Below are positions 1 through 9,170 of a stretch of DNA of 29,154 nt, piece after piece; position 1 is the first letter of the stretch; every line of letters begins with the position of its first letter. Location of the stretch: IMG/VR virus record IMGVR_UViG_3300045950_000308, positions 1 to 29,154 of that record. The stretch is one strand, 5' to 3'. The notes beneath the pieces are model-generated. The model saw only the letters and a program-made list of their open reading frames with translations, ran no database searches and was not told the origin of the DNA. The position numbers were made by a program, and so were the translations under genes. This DNA comes from a virus.

Positions 1-1122
1 TCACGCCGAGCCCTTGATGTGGCCGAGGTCGATGCCGGCCTGGCGGAGCGAGTGGAGCAACGTGCTCAGCGCGCGGACGTCGTCCGCCAGGACCTCACAG
101 GCATCTCGGAGCGCCTGGACCTCCGCCTGCGTCGGGGGATTGCTGATGGTCAAGCCACCGATGTCGCCGTCGTCGTTCCCAAGCGTCACGGCAGCCTGGT
201 CCGATCCCGCTTTCTGCCCCGAGAGATAGACGACGTTTGTGCCGTCGCTCCCCACGACGGTCGACAAGCCCTGCGTCGCGACCACGCCGGTGCCGGCCGG
301 CGTGCGTACGGTCACCGTGAACGCGCCGCCGGTCACGTTCTGGATCTGCCACCACCACACGGTCGGCGGCACGATGAGCGCGATGTTCCCCGTGAGGGTT
401 CCGGTCAGCTCGATGACCTGGCACCGCGCCTGCGCCGCCGTCAGGACCACGTTCGAGTTCCCGGCCACGTTGATTGACACGCGCCCGCTCTCCGGCCGCG
501 CCGTCGATCGGTGATCGGTGTAGCTCGTGACCGAACTCGCCCCCGTGACGATCTGATAGAGCGGCATCGGCGCCACGAAGGCGTTGCCGATATCGAGGCC
601 CTTGCCCACCTTCACCGACGGCGTTCCGGCCGTCGTCACCTTGGCGGCGGTCCCACCGCTTCCCGTGCCCGAAAACCCCGACGTGTTCACGTTGATGGTG
701 ATGGTGGTCGCCGCAATCGCAGTCACCCGAGCGAATGACTTGCGCAGGTTCGTCATCGCGAGCGAGTTGTCGAACCATACAACGTCGCCGACTTCGAACC
801 CGTGGTTCGAACCCACCGTGACGACACAGGGATTCGCGGCCGTGATCGCCGTGACCGCCCGCGTCGTCGACGAGACCGGCCCGGCCTCGATCTGCTGCGT
901 CCGGCTCGCCACCAACTGGAAGGAGTCATTCGCCACCTGCACAGGCACGCCGTTCAGCAGCGCCGTTCCGCCGTACAGCCCCCAGGTCAGGCCGCTCGTC
1001 GTCGACGCACGCCGGCCGAAGGACGTCGCCGGCGACCCGGCGTCGAAAACGGCGTTCGCCGTGACCTCCTTCGACGCCTGTCCGCTGCTGATCAGATCGA
1101 GATTCGTTGAGCTGTTCGCCAT
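1..1122 (-). CDS. Tail fibre / tail-tip appendage protein
   Basis: This is a 373-residue virion protein, complete at both ends; its TGA stop is the first three bases of the window. The N-terminus (about 1-80) resembles the attachment region of tail-tip fibres that follow a GTA-like hub. Residues 90-161 form an FCCH-like beta domain (TAITAANP, HGFEVGD, GTGSGGTAAK) that also occurs inside the DUF2460 protein at 5553-6413. Residues 215-305 are beta-rich, and the C-terminus (about 330-370) is a heptad-like helix suited to trimerisation. The ATG shares one base with the hub stop (TGATG), so the two are translationally coupled. A role in host binding is inferred from position and composition; no receptor-binding fold is recognised with certainty. 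Confidence 0.75.
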   Translation of the reverse strand: MANSSTNLDLISSGQASKEVTANAVFDAGSPATSFGRRASTTSGLTWGLYGGTALLNGVPVQVANDSFQLVASRTQQIEAGPVSSTTRAVTAITAANPCVVTVGSNHGFEVGDVVWFDNSLAMTNLRKSFARVTAIAATTITINVNTSGFSGTGSGGTAAKVTTAGTPSVKVGKGLDIGNAFVAPMPLYQIVTGASSVTSYTDHRSTARPESGRVSINVAGNSNVVLTAAQARCQVIELTGTLTGNIALIVPPTVWWWQIQNVTGGAFTVTVRTPAGTGVVATQGLSTVVGSDGTNVVYLSGQKAGSDQAAVTLGNDDGDIGGLTISNPPTQAEVQALRDACEVLADDVRALSTLLHSLRQAGIDLGHIKGSA

Positions 1123-4100
1123 CAGATCACTCCCTGCAACACGTCTCCTCGGCCGACGGTCGCGCTGAGCTGGTAGACCCGCACCGACACCGATGCCTGA
1201 ACCGCACCAAAATCCGTCGTCTGATCGGTGGCCGTGTAGGTCACCGTCTGGGAGCTTGCCGTCAGTGTCCGCTTCAAGGTCGTGAACCCGGACGTCCAGA
1301 TCTCGATCTCGTACGACTCGCTCGCTTCCCCGAGCGACGCGTCGACGTTGTCACGCCACTCGCCGCCGACCCGCGTGCGGCGCACCCAGTTGATGGTCAG
1401 ATCTCCTGCCGCGTTGCGGCCGCCGCCCAACTGCACACCCGAGTACGGGCGCAGCCCCCGGCCCGTGTTGGTGAACGCAAGCGGCAACGTGTCCTGCACG
1501 ACGCCGCCGATGGTGACCGCCTTGTAGTCCCGCTCGAGATTCAGCTCGGCGCTCGCCCCGACGATCCGCCGCAGCGCATCCGCTTCGAGGAGGATGAATC
1601 GCTCGTTTGCCACGTGCGTTGCGATCGCGGCTTCGGTGCCGCGCCGCCCGCGCAACAACCCGCTGAGCGTGTATTGCTTCTCCGCGATGAGCGTTGCGGT
1701 CCTGAATTGCAGGATCTCGCTCCCGAGCAGGCAGGCGTTGGCACCATTCAGGACGCTCACCTCGTCCCGGGACTCGAGCTCCCCGCTCGTGAGGGTCACC
1801 GTGACCGAGTTCGTCTCGTCGAAGATGTTCCCGCCGGTGAAGTTCCCGAGGGTCGTGGATGCCGTCCCCCACGTGGCGGCAAGCAGGAACGCCTGCACCT
1901 GGTCGTAGCTCTGCCCGTCATCCTCCGACCGGTACAGCACGGCGCCTGGCCACCCGGCCTCGTAGGCGGCAACCGCGGCATAGAACCCTGCGTTGTCATC
2001 CTGATCGCGCAGCAGCGGGATATCGAGCAGCAGCGGCGTCGTCGGTCCAGCCAGGCCAAGCACATCGTCCGTCGGCACCTCGTCGCCACCCGGCGCGGTC
2101 TGTTCGTACACCGAGATTTCCTCGGCGACTGCTTCAAGCTCGAGCACACCGGGCCGCCCCTCAGCCTTCTTCACCAAACGCAACGTGTGCGTCGCCGCAC
2201 CACGCTCGACGTTGATCACATCGGTCGGCTCGAGCGCCGCGTAACCGCGCGTCAAACGGAACCGCAACCGCGTTCGGTCGACCCAAGCGTCGTGCAGCAG
2301 CAGCTCGGCCACCTGGCGCGCTTTGTCGTTAGCGAGCGCGAGCGGGAGTTCCACAGTGGTCGCCTCCCGGCTGAGCGTCGTGATCCGACGCGCCTGCTGC
2401 GTCGCCTGCTGGTACTCTTTCGCCTGGCTGTTGTAGACCACGTTCACGGTCGCGGGGATGTCAGCCTCCTCGCCGCGCACGATTTCGAGCGGCTCGACCG
2501 GCGTCTGGCCGAACTCGACCGCGCCCAGATCGTCCTCGGGAACGGTGGCCACCGGAGCGCCGCCTCGCTTGACGAAGCGCAGGGCCTGGTCCGACTCCAC
2601 CGCGTCGAAGAAATAGGTCCGCTGGAGCGGCTCTATCGCGCGGCGGGCCGGCATCTGCGAGGCAATGACAAAGCCGTCGACGTCGTCCGTCAGCGCGGTG
2701 GTGTCGATGTCCGGGGCCTCGAGGCCCGCCCTCGCGCACAGATCGCTGACCACCGTCGAGAGATCGAGCGCTCCGGCGGTCACGACCCGTGAGTACAGGG
2801 TGAACTGGTCGATGATGTCGTCCTTCAAGAGCACCTGCTCGGACTGAATCGCGAACCACTGCTCGGTGCCATTCGGGCCGGTCATCCACGCACTCGAAAC
2901 CCCGTTGACGATTCGATAGACCCCGTTCGAAGCCGTCACGACGTAGAACTCGCTCGCGCCGGCCGCGCGGATCCAACCCGGGGAGACGGATGGCAGATCC
3001 GGGGCGATCGGCTCGCTCCCGAGATAGTTCAGACGGTGATCGAACCGTGCAATCGTCGGAGGCGAGCGAGGGATGAGCAGGTACACGAACGCGCTCGTGA
3101 TGTCGATGGCCACGCGGTTGCCGGCGTCCGGGAAAAGGGACTGGATCCGAAGCGTATTGACCAGGTTGCCGCCGACGAACGCATGGACATACGTATCAGA
3201 GCCACTGCTGTTGCCGAGCACGAGCAGGTTGAGACCACTGTCGTACGCGGCGAACTCCGATGTCTCGCTGAACGTCGCCGGCGGGACCACCTGGAGGGTG
3301 CTGCCGTCGGCGAAGTAGAGGGCATAGAGGTCGACACTGTCGTACCGCCCCCAGCCCGCGGTGATGTTGCTGTTCACCCGCTTGGTGCCGACCGGCGCTC
3401 CGGCCGGACCGGTCGGGAACGGCCCGCCTACCACTCTCGAGACGGTCGGGCCGAGATACATGGCCCAATAGAGCGTGCCGATGGCGTTGCCGACCAGCAT
3501 CACCGCGTTGCCCTCGAGCGCGTACTTGCTGGGGTAGCCCCGCACCGTCACGGTCTGACCGTCGACCTGCGGGATCGCGGCATACGTGCGTGTCACCGTC
3601 GGCGCCGTCGCGCCGTTGACGACCTCGAAGGTGAAGTTCGGGATGACGTTGCCGTAATCCGCGAGCTGGAAGTCGTCGAAGACGACGTACGCCTGGCCGC
3701 GATACCCTGGTACGTCACCGACGCCGACGAAGCTCTCGATGAGCGGATCGGGCAACTGGGTCTCGGTGCCCGTGTAGATCGTGATGTCCCGCGCGTTCTG
3801 ATTGCTCCGGAGCAGGGCCTCCGTGGTCGCGGTGTCGCTCACGTCGTAGATGACCTTGCCATTCGCCCAGATCCGCCGCACGCCGGTGATCGGCCCTTCG
3901 CACAGCGACACCGCGAGGCTCGCCGAATAGGTGTAGCTCGTCTGCGTCTGCTTGGGTCCGCCCTTGCCGCCGGAGACGCGCGTGCGGTGCACCGTCTCTT
4001 TGATCGGCGTCGACCAGATCACGTTGCCGGCGATCCGCGCCGTGCCGTAGACGATCGGAACCATCAGCCCGTACGCGGAATTCTGAACGCGCAGGTCGCT

Positions 4101-4241
4101 GACGCGCGGGCCTTGGATGTCCGGCAGCTTGGCCGGAAAGAGGAAACCGCCGAGCGTCGACCCGATCGCGAACCCGAGCGCCGCCTGGCCGAAGACCGAT
4201 CCGATCCCGGCACCGACGACCGCGAGCGCGAGCTGCGCCAT
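1122..4241 (-). CDS. Tail hub protein, GTA/J-like (Phage-tail_3 family)
   Basis: This 1039-residue tail-tip hub protein probably forms the central ring at the tail end and carries the fibres. The N-terminus has the glycine/alanine-rich hydrophobic start typical of this family, followed by PIVYGTARIAGNVIW, the SLCEGPI motif (about 112-118) and a conserved block ending near residue 210. Residues 480-700 match the Phage-tail_3 region (DLCARAGL, then FVIASQMPARRAIEPL). The C-terminal third resembles the Rcc01698-type C-terminal domain (PLLLDIPLLRD, then LSGLLRGRRGTE at about 860). The large N-terminal TIM-barrel region of true GTA hubs is absent. Residues 220-480 are an extra beta-rich stretch between conserved parts. 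It abuts the NlpC/P60 gene without a gap. Confidence 0.88.
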   Translation of the reverse strand: MAQLALAVVGAGIGSVFGQAALGFAIGSTLGGFLFPAKLPDIQGPRVSDLRVQNSAYGLMVPIVYGTARIAGNVIWSTPIKETVHRTRVSGGKGGPKQTQTSYTYSASLAVSLCEGPITGVRRIWANGKVIYDVSDTATTEALLRSNQNARDITIYTGTETQLPDPLIESFVGVGDVPGYRGQAYVVFDDFQLADYGNVIPNFTFEVVNGATAPTVTRTYAAIPQVDGQTVTVRGYPSKYALEGNAVMLVGNAIGTLYWAMYLGPTVSRVVGGPFPTGPAGAPVGTKRVNSNITAGWGRYDSVDLYALYFADGSTLQVVPPATFSETSEFAAYDSGLNLLVLGNSSGSDTYVHAFVGGNLVNTLRIQSLFPDAGNRVAIDITSAFVYLLIPRSPPTIARFDHRLNYLGSEPIAPDLPSVSPGWIRAAGASEFYVVTASNGVYRIVNGVSSAWMTGPNGTEQWFAIQSEQVLLKDDIIDQFTLYSRVVTAGALDLSTVVSDLCARAGLEAPDIDTTALTDDVDGFVIASQMPARRAIEPLQRTYFFDAVESDQALRFVKRGGAPVATVPEDDLGAVEFGQTPVEPLEIVRGEEADIPATVNVVYNSQAKEYQQATQQARRITTLSREATTVELPLALANDKARQVAELLLHDAWVDRTRLRFRLTRGYAALEPTDVINVERGAATHTLRLVKKAEGRPGVLELEAVAEEISVYEQTAPGGDEVPTDDVLGLAGPTTPLLLDIPLLRDQDDNAGFYAAVAAYEAGWPGAVLYRSEDDGQSYDQVQAFLLAATWGTASTTLGNFTGGNIFDETNSVTVTLTSGELESRDEVSVLNGANACLLGSEILQFRTATLIAEKQYTLSGLLRGRRGTEAAIATHVANERFILLEADALRRIVGASAELNLERDYKAVTIGGVVQDTLPLAFTNTGRGLRPYSGVQLGGGRNAAGDLTINWVRRTRVGGEWRDNVDASLGEASESYEIEIWTSGFTTLKRTLTASSQTVTYTATDQTTDFGAVQASVSVRVYQLSATVGRGDVLQGVI

Positions 4242-4649
4242 TCAAGTCACCCCGGGGAAGCGGTAGATCCCGCGCACGCGACGCCGCCAGTGCGCCCCGA
4301 AGCTGTGCTCACGGCAGGCGCCGATCCGCTGGTAGGCGTGCACGATGGTGTCGACGTCGGTGAGGATCGCCAGGTGCTGGGGCTCCCGCGCGAACGCGAT
4401 CTCGAGCACCGCCGCCGGCTCGGTGACCGGGATCGCGATGAGGTGCTCGTTGAGGAGTCTGGTGAGCATCGCGCCGTGCGGCTCGCGCCCATAGCCTGAA
4501 TGGTCGAAATCAGAGATCCCGAGCGCGTGGGCGACGCCGATCACGATGCCTGCGCAGTCGACGCCCACGCCCCTGAGCCGGCCCTGGTGCGCGAACGGCG
4601 TTCCGAGCCACGACCGCGCTTCGGCGATGACGTCGGCCCGGGTCGTCAT
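4242..4649 (-). CDS. NlpC/P60 tail-tip peptidase
   Basis: This 135-residue protein is a likely peptidoglycan peptidase carried at the tail tip and used during DNA entry. The family's catalytic features are visible: SWLGTPFAHQG near the N-terminus, nucleophile Cys32 in VDCAGIVIG, His92 in QHLAILTD and a third polar residue at His104. I chose the ATG at 4649 because it overlaps the DUF2163 stop by four bases (ATGA) and gives the canonical MTTRADVIAEARSWLGTPF start. A longer reading frame runs upstream, but its first 35 residues are an arginine-rich shadow of the DUF2163 gene. The order DUF2460, DUF2163, NlpC/P60, hub is the tail-tip order of gene transfer agents and some Mu-like siphophages. 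Confidence 0.92.
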   Translation of the reverse strand: MTTRADVIAEARSWLGTPFAHQGRLRGVGVDCAGIVIGVAHALGISDFDHSGYGREPHGAMLTRLLNEHLIAIPVTEPAAVLEIAFAREPQHLAILTDVDTIVHAYQRIGACREHSFGAHWRRRVRGIYRFPGVT

Positions 4650-5482
4650 TTCGGTCCTCGCAGAATGGCGTCGACGCCAGGCAGGTGAGGCTCGCCGCGG
4701 AAATTGACGACGTTGTTGAACTTGGTCTTGCAGGTACTGAACAGCTTGTCGCAACCGGCGTACACCGAGTACCCGTCGCCGATCTGGATGTCATACGGCA
4801 TCGGCAGCACCAGCGTGAAGACACCGCCCGAGAACGCCTTGACCTCCATCTCGAAGCCGTCGTTGTTGCCGCTCGTCCAGGTGAGCTTCCCGAACGCGAA
4901 CCATCCGGCCGCCTCTCCCCGGCCGCTGTCAGTGAACACCCGGCGGCTCGACACCGCCGTGACCGTCCCGGTCACCGTGAACGACGCCAGGTTGACCTGG
5001 CAGCGGCCATCGCCCAGATCCGCCCGGCACGTGACGGAGTAGAGCTCACCGATCGTCGCCTGGAGCGCCTGCGCCAGGCCCCGGAGCTCTGCCACGAACG
5101 ACGAGCGGCCGATCCGCACCTCCCCGAGCCGGCCCTTGCGCAGCCACAGTTTGCCCTGCGTCAGATCGAGGTAATTGACCTGGAAGATCTCGACTTCGGC
5201 GTGGTCCCACAGCCCCGCCTGGATGTCGACCTCGGTGATATGCTCGCTGTCGAGCAGTCCTTCGACGTCGAGGTTGTCCACCGCCAGGTTGCTCGAGGTC
5301 GCTACCGTGGTCGGCGTGTAGCCGGCATCCGCCTCGAACAGCACGCCATCGATGTTGAGGTTCCCGACGGCATCGGTGAATCCGAAGATTGCGCCGTCGC
5401 GCCGCGTCACGCGCCAGCACGTGGCGAGCGTGGTGAGCTCGCCCGCGAGGTGCGTTGCCAGTGCACCAGAGATCGTCTTCAT
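4646..5482 (-). CDS. DUF2163 / BR0599-family tail-tip protein
   Basis: This 278-residue protein belongs to the DUF2163 family (phage conserved protein BR0599), a distal tail component in GTA-like tails. Family signatures are LATCWRVTRRDG near residue 20, the SNLAVDNLDVEGLL block near 60-75, and the Cys-containing C-terminal part (YSVTCRADLGDGRC, then YAGCDKLFSTCKTKF, then FRGEPHLPG). The paired cysteines fit a family that may bind metal or form disulfides. I used the ATG at 5482 (MKTISGALATHLAGE) because conservation begins there; an open frame extends upstream but encodes low-complexity Arg/Ser sequence antisense to the end of DUF2460. A gap of 70 bases separates it from DUF2460, the largest gap in this tail-tip block, and I see nothing in it. 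Confidence 0.92.
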   Translation of the reverse strand: MKTISGALATHLAGELTTLATCWRVTRRDGAIFGFTDAVGNLNIDGVLFEADAGYTPTTVATSSNLAVDNLDVEGLLDSEHITEVDIQAGLWDHAEVEIFQVNYLDLTQGKLWLRKGRLGEVRIGRSSFVAELRGLAQALQATIGELYSVTCRADLGDGRCQVNLASFTVTGTVTAVSSRRVFTDSGRGEAAGWFAFGKLTWTSGNNDGFEMEVKAFSGGVFTLVLPMPYDIQIGDGYSVYAGCDKLFSTCKTKFNNVVNFRGEPHLPGVDAILRGPK

Positions 5483-5552
5483 GCCGGCTTCCACCACCCG
5501 TGTTCGAGGAAGCCGAACACCATCCCCGCACGCCTCGCGGGAGATGACGGGC

Positions 5553-6413
5553 TCACAGTCTGAGCTCCACGATCGGCAGGCTGAACAGATAGTGGAGCGC
5601 CTCCTCGTCTGCTTCACGCCAGGCGTCGAAGCGCGTGCGGAGCTGATCGGTGTCGAAGCGCACGGGCACGTCGAACTCACCGGCCCACGTGAGCGCATCG
5701 GCCGGCTGCGGGTACTTGGCCGCCGTGCCACCGCTGGTGTAGGTGCCGTAGTTCGTCGTGTCGACGCCCAGCGTGAAATGCGTCGAATCGACGTTGGTGA
5801 TGGTGAAGACCAGGTTGTTGACCTGCGTCATGCCCCCCACACCGGTGATGTAGATGAGATTGCCGGTCGAGAACCCGTGCGCCGCCGATGTCGTCACCTG
5901 GCCTGGGTTCGCCTGGGTGATGGCCGTGATGGTCCGCGTCGCGAACGCGGGCATGGTCACGATGCCGGTGGTGTAATCCACCGACGCGCCCGCCTCCGGA
6001 CTCGCGTTGAGGTACACGGTGATGGGGTCGACCGGCTTCACGATCTTCCGCCGGTCGGTCGCCGTGTCCTCCACGTACTCGCGATAGAGCTGATAAGTCG
6101 GCTTGCCGGTCCCGACACCGAGATCGAGCACGCCCTCGGCAGTCGTCACCGCATAATCGGCCCAATCCTTGAACCGGAAACCGAACGCGCGGCCGCGCAT
6201 CGCGCGATAGAAGTCGATGACGGCCTGGAGCTCGGCGCGCGTCAACCGCCGCTCGCCGAGTTCCCAGCGGCCGCGCCCCTCGTTCCAGTTGATGTTGCGC
6301 TTCTCGAAGCCCGATTGAACCACCACCACGTCGGTCGAGAAGAGCGGTCCGCCGGCGGTGTCGTAGAGGACCGCGCCGATGATTTCATTGATGCGGGTCT
6401 CGACGAAGCTCAT
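5553..6413 (-). CDS. DUF2460 distal tail protein with FCCH-like insertion
   Basis: This 286-residue protein is a DUF2460 (TIGR02217) member, a distal tail protein linking tube and hub. The family core is split. Residues 1-158 hold the N-terminal half (GFEKRNINWNEGRGRWELGE, then FYRAMRGRAFGFRFKDWADY), and residues 240-286 the C-terminal half (AGEFDVPVRFDTD, then EADEEALHYLFSLPIVELRL). Between them, residues 160-233 form a foreign beta domain (RTITAITQANPG, AAHGFSTGN, YTSGGTAAK) related to the one in the fibre at 1-1122. Known relatives are nearer 200 residues, so the extra length is the insertion. The ATG overlaps the tape-measure stop by four bases. Confidence 0.92.
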   Translation of the reverse strand: MSFVETRINEIIGAVLYDTAGGPLFSTDVVVVQSGFEKRNINWNEGRGRWELGERRLTRAELQAVIDFYRAMRGRAFGFRFKDWADYAVTTAEGVLDLGVGTGKPTYQLYREYVEDTATDRRKIVKPVDPITVYLNASPEAGASVDYTTGIVTMPAFATRTITAITQANPGQVTTSAAHGFSTGNLIYITGVGGMTQVNNLVFTITNVDSTHFTLGVDTTNYGTYTSGGTAAKYPQPADALTWAGEFDVPVRFDTDQLRTRFDAWREADEEALHYLFSLPIVELRL

Positions 6414-9157
6414 AGATTCCGCCGCGCCCGGCTGAGCGCGATCTGGAGCTCCGCCGCAATCTGACCCTTCGACCGCAGGAAGCTCCCGGCGTCGGGCGTC
6501 ATGACGGTCATCTGGACGTTGACGCCGGCGCCGCGGTTGCGTACGTGCCGCGGATCGTCTTCGGTCAGCACCTCCTCGCCGCGCCGGGCGATGATCGGGA
6601 TCTCATCGGGACGCAGCCCGAGGACTCCGCCATCGTGCAAGCGCGGGGCGCCGGCGAACGCGAGCGCCGGCAGCCGGACGCGCGGCGCGGCGGTCTCGAC
6701 CAGGCCGCCGGCGTGCTTCAGATTGAAGAGCTTGGAGACGAACCCGCCGATCCCGCCGGAGCCGCCACCGCCGCCTTCGAACAGCGATCCGAGCAGCTTC
6801 TCGGCGAACTTCTCGGCCAAGATCCGGTTGATGGCCTTCAGCACGGAGTCGGCGAAGTCGAGAAACGCTTCCTTCGCCGATTTCGCGCCCGTCGTCACGT
6901 CGGTGAACAGATCAGAGAGCGCGTCCTGGAAGGCACCATTGATGCGCTGTGCGACCTCGTCGACGACGAGCTTGACGCTCGCGAGCTGATTCTTGTACTG
7001 CTCGACCGCATTCACCGCCTCCGGACCGATCGACTTCGCCAGGCGCTCGAGCTCGGGGATCAGGCCCTCCACTTCCAGGGCCGTCCGGCCGTGCAGCTCG
7101 AGCACCCGCTCGCGCAGCTGTGCCTCCGTCAGGAGGCCGGCTTCGCGCTGGATCCGCAGCGCATCCTCGGCAGCGCGCATGCGCTCGAGCGACTGCACGA
7201 AGTCGCGCTCGAGCGCCCCGAATTCCGCGCGGGCGGCTTCCACGTTGATGAGCCTCGTCACGACGTCGAGACCCGCCTGGTCGCCTTCCGCCCTCAGACG
7301 TTTGATGAGGTCCCGGAACTCGCGCTCCACAGCGGCCCGCCGATCGGCGGTGGTCGCGGTGCCGGTCAGATCCAGCAGCCGGTCGCGCACGTGGGCGAGC
7401 TCGTCCGCGTGCTCCCGCTCGGCGATGGTGAGCGCGGTGACGGCGTCGAGCTCGACCTGAAGGCGATTCCGAGACAGCACCGTGATCTCGGACTCGAGTT
7501 TCGCGATGCGGCCGAGTGCGGCGACGCGATCGTCCTCATCGGCGGCCGCTGCGACCAGCCGCCTCTCCTCCTCCAGTTGACGCCGCTTGGCGTCGATCTC
7601 CGCGTCGATTTGCGCCTGCGCAATGCGCGTCCGCTCCTCGTAGAAACGCCGGGTGCTGACCGCATTCTGCTCGAGCTGGGCATCGAGGGCCTGCTGCTCC
7701 CGCGTGAGCGCATCGCGCAGCACCGCGAACTGCGCCTCGGCTTCCGCCTCGACGAGCTTGGTGCGCCGCTTCGCCTCTTCCGCGAGATCGGGGGTCACGA
7801 GCGGGGGCAGCTCACCCGGCGGGCCGCCCGCCGTACCGGCTTTCGCCTCGAGCGCCTCGCGCCGCGCCTGGAGCTCCGCGATGCGGGTCTCGATCTGGGC
7901 GATGGCCGCGGCGGCGCGCTCGGGCTTGATGGTCCGCAGTTCAACGCCTCGTCTCAGTTGCTCGAGCTGCATGCGCAGCAGCTCGATCGAGCGGCCGATG
8001 CGCTCGACGTCGGAGACAGTGCGCGGGGCATCGGGGATCAGGCGATCCGCGAGCGCAAAGCCGGCCGCGGCGCCGCCGAGCCGGCCGCCGCCCTTGATGG
8101 CCAATTGCAGCAGCGGGTGCTTGGCGAGCTTCGCGAGCTGATCGGCAGTCGCGCCACCGACGCTCAGTCCGATGAGACCGCCGAGGAAGTTGTCGATCTC
8201 GGTGGAGTGCTGGCCGATCAGGCGGATCAAATCACCGAGGTTCTTGCCGAGGACCTCGGCGCCGGCCCGCACGTCCGGATCTTTCAGCGTCTTGCCGAGT
8301 TCCCGGAAGGTGTCGCTGAGGGCATCCAGGAAACCGCTCTCGGCGAACGCGAGCTTGAGATCTGTGAGCGCGTTCTGGAACTCGACCAGCGCCGCGCGCG
8401 CCGTGCGGGTCGCCGCGGGCACGTCCTTGCCGAATTCCTTGCGGATCTGCTCGGCGAAACGCAGCAGGAACGCGTCGGAGGCGAGCTCGCCGCTCGCGAT
8501 CAGCTTGTTCAGCTCGGCAGTCGTCAAATTGACCGACCGCGCGGCGATCTGGAACGCACCGAACAGGCGGTCGCCGAGTTGCTGGCGCAGCTCCTCGGCC
8601 GAGACGACACCTTTCGACATGATCTGCTGCACGGCGCGCATCGTGCCCGCGAGATCCTCGCCCGAGAGTCCGAGCACCAGCCCCGCCTCCGAGAGCGCGG
8701 TGAAGATCTGCCGGGTGCCCGCGCCCTCGAGGGCCGTGCCGCGCGCAGCCGCCGTGAGCTGCACGAAATTGCGGGTCGCGACGGCGAGCGGGATCCGCAG
8801 CCGCTCGGCTTCGCTGCGCACGAAGGCGAGCGCCGCTTCGGCAGCATCGGCCGACCCCGTGACCGCACGCATCGACGCGCGCAGCGACTGGAACTCCGCG
8901 GCCGTATTGAAGATGTTGCGGATGACCGCGAACCCGCCGAGAACCTGCACCAGCCGCACCGCCGATCGGCGGGTCGCCTCGAGCTGGTCGCTGATGGAGC
9001 GCAGCCCCTGGCGGAGCTGGCCGGTCGCCTTGGCGCTCTCCTGGGCCGCGCCGGTGAAACCGCCGCCCAGCCCGCGGGCGGCCTGGCGCACACGCGCAAT
9101 CGCAGCGGTGGCGAGATCGCGCGCACGAATGATGATGGATAGCTCTTGCTCGGCCAC
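6410..9157 (-). CDS. Tape measure protein
   Basis: This 915-residue protein sets tail length and is threaded inside the tube. The N-terminal 300 residues match the tape-measure N-terminal domain (RSAVRLVQVLGGFAVIRN, then AEFQSLRASMRAVTGS, then GVVSAEELRQQLGDRLFGAF). Residues 320-370 are hydrophobic and glycine-rich. Residues 380-760 are long alpha-helical, charged repeats with coiled-coil character. The C-terminus has the common RLHDGGVLGLRPDEIPIIARRG-type motif (positions about 840-862). At roughly 0.15 nm per residue it predicts a tail of about 135 nm. It starts with GTG at 9157; a TAG codon lies immediately upstream in frame, and a GAGGG Shine-Dalgarno sits 8 bases away, so the start is well defined. 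Confidence 0.95.
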   Translation of the reverse strand: MAEQELSIIIRARDLATAAIARVRQAARGLGGGFTGAAQESAKATGQLRQGLRSISDQLEATRRSAVRLVQVLGGFAVIRNIFNTAAEFQSLRASMRAVTGSADAAEAALAFVRSEAERLRIPLAVATRNFVQLTAAARGTALEGAGTRQIFTALSEAGLVLGLSGEDLAGTMRAVQQIMSKGVVSAEELRQQLGDRLFGAFQIAARSVNLTTAELNKLIASGELASDAFLLRFAEQIRKEFGKDVPAATRTARAALVEFQNALTDLKLAFAESGFLDALSDTFRELGKTLKDPDVRAGAEVLGKNLGDLIRLIGQHSTEIDNFLGGLIGLSVGGATADQLAKLAKHPLLQLAIKGGGRLGGAAAGFALADRLIPDAPRTVSDVERIGRSIELLRMQLEQLRRGVELRTIKPERAAAAIAQIETRIAELQARREALEAKAGTAGGPPGELPPLVTPDLAEEAKRRTKLVEAEAEAQFAVLRDALTREQQALDAQLEQNAVSTRRFYEERTRIAQAQIDAEIDAKRRQLEEERRLVAAAADEDDRVAALGRIAKLESEITVLSRNRLQVELDAVTALTIAEREHADELAHVRDRLLDLTGTATTADRRAAVEREFRDLIKRLRAEGDQAGLDVVTRLINVEAARAEFGALERDFVQSLERMRAAEDALRIQREAGLLTEAQLRERVLELHGRTALEVEGLIPELERLAKSIGPEAVNAVEQYKNQLASVKLVVDEVAQRINGAFQDALSDLFTDVTTGAKSAKEAFLDFADSVLKAINRILAEKFAEKLLGSLFEGGGGGSGGIGGFVSKLFNLKHAGGLVETAAPRVRLPALAFAGAPRLHDGGVLGLRPDEIPIIARRGEEVLTEDDPRHVRNRGAGVNVQMTVMTPDAGSFLRSKGQIAAELQIALSRARRNL

Positions 9158-9164
9158 CTATACT
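9136..9164 (+). promoter_or_regulatory. Candidate sigma70 promoter for the plus-strand membrane gene
   Basis: A TATACT hexamer (9159-9164, five of six matches to TATAAT) is preceded by a 17-base spacer and a TGGATA hexamer (9136-9141, four of six matches to TTGACA). Transcription would begin about 9170-9172, at or next to the ATG at 9171, so the message would be leaderless. This agrees with the lack of a ribosome binding site before that ATG. The elements lie over the start of the tape measure gene on the other strand. Support is sequence match and position only. Confidence 0.45.
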
Positions 9165-9170
9165 GCCCTC

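Noticed and set aside
1107-2792. A 561-codon plus-strand open frame opposite the tail hub
   Set aside because: It is arginine/proline-rich with no recognisable motif and mirrors the high-GC hub gene on the other strand; the hub has clear family features.
3036-4499. A 487-codon plus-strand open frame across the hub and NlpC/P60 genes
   Set aside because: It spans the antisense of two recognisable genes and has shadow-like Arg/Asp/Val composition.
6545-9142. An 865-codon plus-strand open frame opposite the tape measure
   Set aside because: Its length comes from GC bias and the codon pattern of the tape measure gene. Its composition is that of an antisense shadow, and the tape measure has strong family features.
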